Of a DNA stretch of 36,939 nucleotides, positions 33,968 through 36,939 are shown in pieces. Origin of the DNA: Bdellovibrionales bacterium (GTDB lineage: Bacteria; Bdellovibrionota; Bdellovibrionia; Bdellovibrionales; UBA1609); NCBI GenBank assembly GCA_015163875.1, contig JAAOIH010000012.1:1-36939 (forward strand), given 5' to 3'. The position numbers were made by a program, and so were the translations under genes. Position 1 is the stretch's first letter; each line of letters opens with the position of its first letter. The notes beneath the pieces were generated by a model that was given only the letters and a program-made list of their open reading frames with translations, was not told the origin of the DNA and ran no database searches.

Positions 33968-35674
33968 TTATCTATCTAGCTCCCCTGCAATAACATTCAT
34001 GCTGCCTAAAATTGCAATAACATCTGCAACTTGAACTCCTTTAATTCGTTCTGGAAAAGATTGGTAAATAGCAAAACAAGGTGGCCTAACTTTTAAACGA
34101 TAAGGGCAGGCAGAGCCATCGCTAATTAAATAAAAACCAAGCTCTCCGTTTGCTGCCTCTACTGAATCATAAATTTCTAAAGGTTTATTTTTAATTCCTT
34201 TTATAACTAACATAAAATGATTCATTAAAGATTCTATATTTCCGTAAACATCTTTTTTTTCTGGCAAAACTATGCTTTTGTCTCTGATTGTGTAATCACC
34301 TGAAGGCATACTTTTGCATAGTTGAGTAATAATTTTTAATGACTCTCGCATTTCTGCAAGTCTTACTAAGTAGCGGTCATATAAATCACCAGTGCTTCCA
34401 ACTGGAATATTAAAATCTAAAGTTTCGTAACCATAATATGGAGTGTCTTTTCTTAAATCTAAATTCATTCCTGTTGCTCTTAATAATGGACCTGTGTAGC
34501 CCCATTCAATAGCTTCTTTTGAGCTAATGTTTCCAACATTTCGAGTTCTGTTAATCCAAATTTTATTTCCTGTTAATAATTGATCAATTTCGTCAACACC
34601 TTTTGACATATCTTTGCAAAATTCTAAAACTTCTTTTAACCAATTGTCTGGAGCTTCTTGTGCCATTCCTCCAATGCGAGTTAAAGAAACAGTTAATCTT
34701 GCTCCACATAACTTTTCAAATAAAGAATATACTTTTTCTCTGTAAGTAAATAAATGAAAAAATCCAGTCAGTGCTCCAAGGTCAACAGCGTTTGCTGCAA
34801 CACAAACAATGTGATCAATAATTCTAGAAAGCTCCATTAAAATAATTCGCATAGCCTGAGCTTTTAGTGGAACTGTTACTCCCAATAATTTTTCTACTGT
34901 TTTACAATAAGCAACATTGTTAATTGGTGCTGAACAATAATTTAAACGATCGGTGTAAGGGATAACTTGATTGTAGGGATGAGTTTCTGCCATTTTTTCA
35001 AAACATCTGTGGAGGTACCCGATTTCTACATTGGCTCTGTTAACTTTTTCGCCATCAAGTTCACACATTACTCTTAAAGTTCCATGAGTTGCTGGGTGGG
35101 AGGGGCCAATATTTAAAGGCACCATCGAGCTATTAGGGTCTAAATCTTTTTTGTCGTCTGCAAAATGAATTGGCAAAGATTCTGTGCAAGCTTGGTTGTA
35201 ATCTGCTGGATAATCTTTTCTTAAAGGGTGACCTTTAAATTGATGATGAGTTAAAAGTCGGTGTAAATAAGGATGGTCTGTAAAAACAATTCCAAACATA
35301 TCGTAAATTTCTCTTTCAAACCAATTAGCTGATTTAAAAATATTAGTAATGCTTGGTATTTTTTCTGATTCACTAAGGCCAACTTTAATTCGAAGTCTTG
35401 ACATATCTAAAGAAGAAAATAATTCGTAAACCACTCCAAATTTTTGTGTAATTTTTGTATCTGCTTTTTTAGAATAATCTACTCCAGAGATATTCATTAA
35501 AAAATCAAATCGTTCTTGTTTTTTTATATATGTAAAAAAATCAACAACCTGATTTGCAGAAATATAAATAATCCACTGTCCAAGCTCTTCGGCAATTACT
35601 ATTTTTTCTGAATCTGAATCTGTATTTTCAAAACACTCAGATAATAAATTTTTTAAAATAGGTTTGCTAATCAT
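33968..35674 (-). CDS. nuoCD: NADH-quinone oxidoreductase fused subunit CD
   Basis: Fusion of NuoC (about 1-185; NWFEREIYDMFGIVFTDHPYLHRLLT and GHPLRKDYP) and NuoD (about 186-568; LNIGPSHPATHGTLRVMCELDGE, IGYLHRCFEKMAE, PYTDRLNYCSAP). Together they form the quinone-reducing connection with NuoB. The NuoD C-terminus RPPCFAIYQSFPERIKGVQVADVIAILGSMNVIAGELDR is complete, and the loop His of GPSHPATHG is present. The same fusion occurs in E. coli and several other proteobacteria. The gap to nuoB (70 bp) is an A/T repeat. AAGG stands about 9 nt before the ATG. Confidence 0.96.
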   Translation of the reverse strand: MISKPILKNLLSECFENTDSDSEKIVIAEELGQWIIYISANQVVDFFTYIKKQERFDFLMNISGVDYSKKADTKITQKFGVVYELFSSLDMSRLRIKVGLSESEKIPSITNIFKSANWFEREIYDMFGIVFTDHPYLHRLLTHHQFKGHPLRKDYPADYNQACTESLPIHFADDKKDLDPNSSMVPLNIGPSHPATHGTLRVMCELDGEKVNRANVEIGYLHRCFEKMAETHPYNQVIPYTDRLNYCSAPINNVAYCKTVEKLLGVTVPLKAQAMRIILMELSRIIDHIVCVAANAVDLGALTGFFHLFTYREKVYSLFEKLCGARLTVSLTRIGGMAQEAPDNWLKEVLEFCKDMSKGVDEIDQLLTGNKIWINRTRNVGNISSKEAIEWGYTGPLLRATGMNLDLRKDTPYYGYETLDFNIPVGSTGDLYDRYLVRLAEMRESLKIITQLCKSMPSGDYTIRDKSIVLPEKKDVYGNIESLMNHFMLVIKGIKNKPLEIYDSVEAANGELGFYLISDGSACPYRLKVRPPCFAIYQSFPERIKGVQVADVIAILGSMNVIAGELDR

Positions 35675-35689
35675 TACTAAAAGCCTTTT

Positions 35690-35760
35690 TTATTTTTGTA
35701 GTTTTAATTTTTTTAATAGTTTTAATTTTTATTTTTTAATAGTTTTAATGTTTTTGCAAA
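35690..35760. repeat. AGTTTTAATTTTT tandem array at the nuoB-nuoCD junction
   Basis: Three to four degenerate units of about 17 bp (AGTTTTAATTTTTTTAAT type) run from the gap into the end of nuoB (stop 35745-35747). Confidence 0.6.
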
Positions 35761-36305
35761 CTCTCCCACTTATGTTTCCATGGGCGAGGTTGGTTTTCTC
35801 CAATCATTTTTTGTAATAACATTACTCCATCTAAAACAGCCTCTGGAGTTGGAGGACATCCTGGAACAAATACATCAACAGGAATAATATTATCTACCCC
35901 CTGCACCACATGATATGATCTATAAAAACCACCCGAGCTTGCGCAAGCTCCCATTGCAATTACATATTTTGGCTCAAGCATTTGCTCGTAAATTCGTTTA
36001 ATAATTGGAGCCATTTTTTCTACAATTGTCCCAGCAACTAATAATAAATCTGCCTGCCTTGGCGAAAACCTAACAACTTCTGCTCCAAATCTTGCTAAAT
36101 CATATTTTGGCCCCATAACCGACATCATTTCTATCCCGCAACAAGCCGTTCCATAAGGCAAAGGCCATAAAGAATTTTTTCTTCCCCAAGCTACAAATTT
36201 ATCAAGCTTGGTAGTTAAAACCATTGAATCTTCTGCCTGAATATTACTTTGCGAAGTTTGACTTCCAATTTTTGAAGTAGAATTTTGTAAAGTTTTTTCT
36301 TTCAT
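35745..36305 (-). CDS. nuoB: NADH-quinone oxidoreductase subunit B
   Basis: Complex I subunit with the terminal 4Fe-4S cluster N2 that reduces quinone. It is 186 aa. The ligands are visible: the adjacent Cys pair in [11 protein letters not shown], the Cys in [10 protein letters not shown] and the Cys in [14 protein letters not shown]. An Asn/Ser/Gln-rich N-terminal extension of about 30 residues precedes the core. I chose ATG 36305 because AGGA lies 6 nt upstream; an upstream ATG at 36320 has none. It is the first nuo gene here. No nuoA precedes it; the next gene, orn, is divergent. Confidence 0.95.
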   Translation of the reverse strand: MKEKTLQNSTSKIGSQTSQSNIQAEDSMVLTTKLDKFVAWGRKNSLWPLPYGTACCGIEMMSVMGPKYDLARFGAEVVRFSPRQADLLLVAGTIVEKMAPIIKRIYEQMLEPKYVIAMGACASSGGFYRSYHVVQGVDNIIPVDVFVPGCPPTPEAVLDGVMLLQKMIGENQPRPWKHKWESLQKH

Positions 36306-36427
36306 AGCAATCCTTAGCATATAGTTGTAAGTATCAATAAATATAGAAAATACTTACCGTCTCTTTTGTACTATGCTAAGTTATACTACACAAGCAGAAA
36401 AAACCAACTAAACAGGTAGTCTTGATT
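36306..36427. promoter_or_regulatory. Divergent promoter region of nuoB and orn
   Basis: 122 bp between divergent starts. For the nuo operon: TTGGTT (36407-36402), 16 bp, TATAAC (36385-36380) on the minus strand. For orn: TATACT (36382-36387) on the plus strand without a good -35. The two -10 boxes overlap, so the promoters would compete. Confidence 0.35.
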
Positions 36428-36939
36428 ATGAAATTACTATGGCTAGATTTAGAAATGAGTGGCTTAGACCCCGATAAAGATGTGATTTTAGAGGTGGCAG
36501 CTATTGTAACTAATAAAGACTTAGAAGAAGTTTCTAGTTTTAACAAAGTTGTACATCATGGGGAGTTTCGCCTTAAAGGAATGGATGAGTGGAATACCAG
36601 TCACCATCAGGCCAGTGGACTTTGGGCTTCTGTGTTAAACTCCAAAGACAGCTTAGAACAAGTAGAAGAAGAATTACTAACATTTTTAGACAAATTTTTT
36701 AAATCCAACGAAAAAATTTTTTTAGCAGGCAACAGCATTTATCATGATAGAAATTTTATAAAAAAATATATGAAGTCACTAGAAAGAAGACTGCACCACA
36801 GATTGCTAGATGTTTCGTCATGGAAATTAATTTTTTTTAATAAATATAATATTCAATATAAAAAACAAAATACACATAGGGCATTAGATGATACCAAAGA
36901 GTCTATTGCAGAGTTGCAACATTATATGAGTTTTTGTGA
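36428..36939 (+). CDS. orn: Oligoribonuclease, cut by the window edge
   Basis: DEDDh 3'-5' exoribonuclease that degrades 2-5-nt RNA and pGpG, finishing both RNA turnover and cyclic di-GMP breakdown. 170 codons are visible. The frame is still open at the last base (the terminal TGA is out of frame), so roughly the last 10 residues lie outside. Motifs: LLWLDLEMSGLDP (Asp7 and Glu9), FLAGNSIYHDRNFI (Asp of Exo II), and THRALDDTKESIAEL (His and Asp of Exo III). The start is the ATG at 36428, with only a weak AGG upstream. Confidence 0.93.
   Translation, partial: MKLLWLDLEMSGLDPDKDVILEVAAIVTNKDLEEVSSFNKVVHHGEFRLKGMDEWNTSHHQASGLWASVLNSKDSLEQVEEELLTFLDKFFKSNEKIFLAGNSIYHDRNFIKKYMKSLERRLHHRLLDVSSWKLIFFNKYNIQYKKQNTHRALDDTKESIAELQHYMSFC

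Overview
This is a very AT-rich, gene-dense chromosomal window, with many Lys/Asn/Ile codons, mostly TAA stops, and A/T tracts in nearly every gap. It carries core bacterial genes: rho, prfA, prmC, murA, gatCAB, ligA, recO, tig and a complex I cluster with a fused nuoCD. Several lipoproteins, a PilZ protein, an orphan sigma-54-type activator and oligoribonuclease point to a Gram-negative proteobacterium in the broad sense. A Bdellovibrionota/Oligoflexia-type lineage is my best guess; it rests on gene style and not on a marker search. No rRNA, tRNA, CRISPR array or intact mobile element was seen.

Layout. 1-1.2 kb: duplicated hairpins and a sigma-54-family activator without a sensor domain (minus). 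1.4-6.5 kb: a Xer recombinase (plus), a TPR lipoprotein (minus), trigger factor (plus) and a CtpA-type protease (minus); GGGTCAGG-type palindromic repeats lie inside the lipoprotein gene and between tig and ctpA. 6.7-8.9 kb: a HEXXH metallopeptidase lipoprotein (plus). 8.9-15.1 kb: a tight minus-strand operon, rho-prfA-prmC-murA, then a zeta-toxin-family kinase and a 77-residue basic protein. 15.3-17.8 kb: a PilZ protein convergent with a large LysM lipoprotein full of repeats. 17.9-22.0 kb: gatC-gatA-gatB-ppx/gppA (minus). 22.0-22.35 kb: remains of an AAA/DUF4143 ATPase beside a 13-bp palindrome. 22.4-29.7 kb: ligA (plus), then AIM24, recO, a copper P-type ATPase and a secreted Fam20-like kinase (minus). 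29.9-36.3 kb: nuoB-CD-E-F-G-I (minus), which is the hydrophilic arm of complex I without nuoA, nuoH or nuoJ-N. 36.4 kb to the end: oligoribonuclease, cut by the window edge.

The most interesting context is the zeta-family kinase immediately downstream of murA. Known zeta toxins phosphorylate UDP-GlcNAc, and the product inhibits MurA, so the putative enzyme and its presumed target share an operon. Other recurring themes are promoters placed so close to the ATG that transcripts would be nearly leaderless (xer, tig, the metallopeptidase, ligA, gatC), short A/T tandem arrays that run across stop codons, a dispersed palindrome that has become coding sequence, and in-frame repeat expansions in NuoG, the copper ATPase and the LysM lipoprotein.
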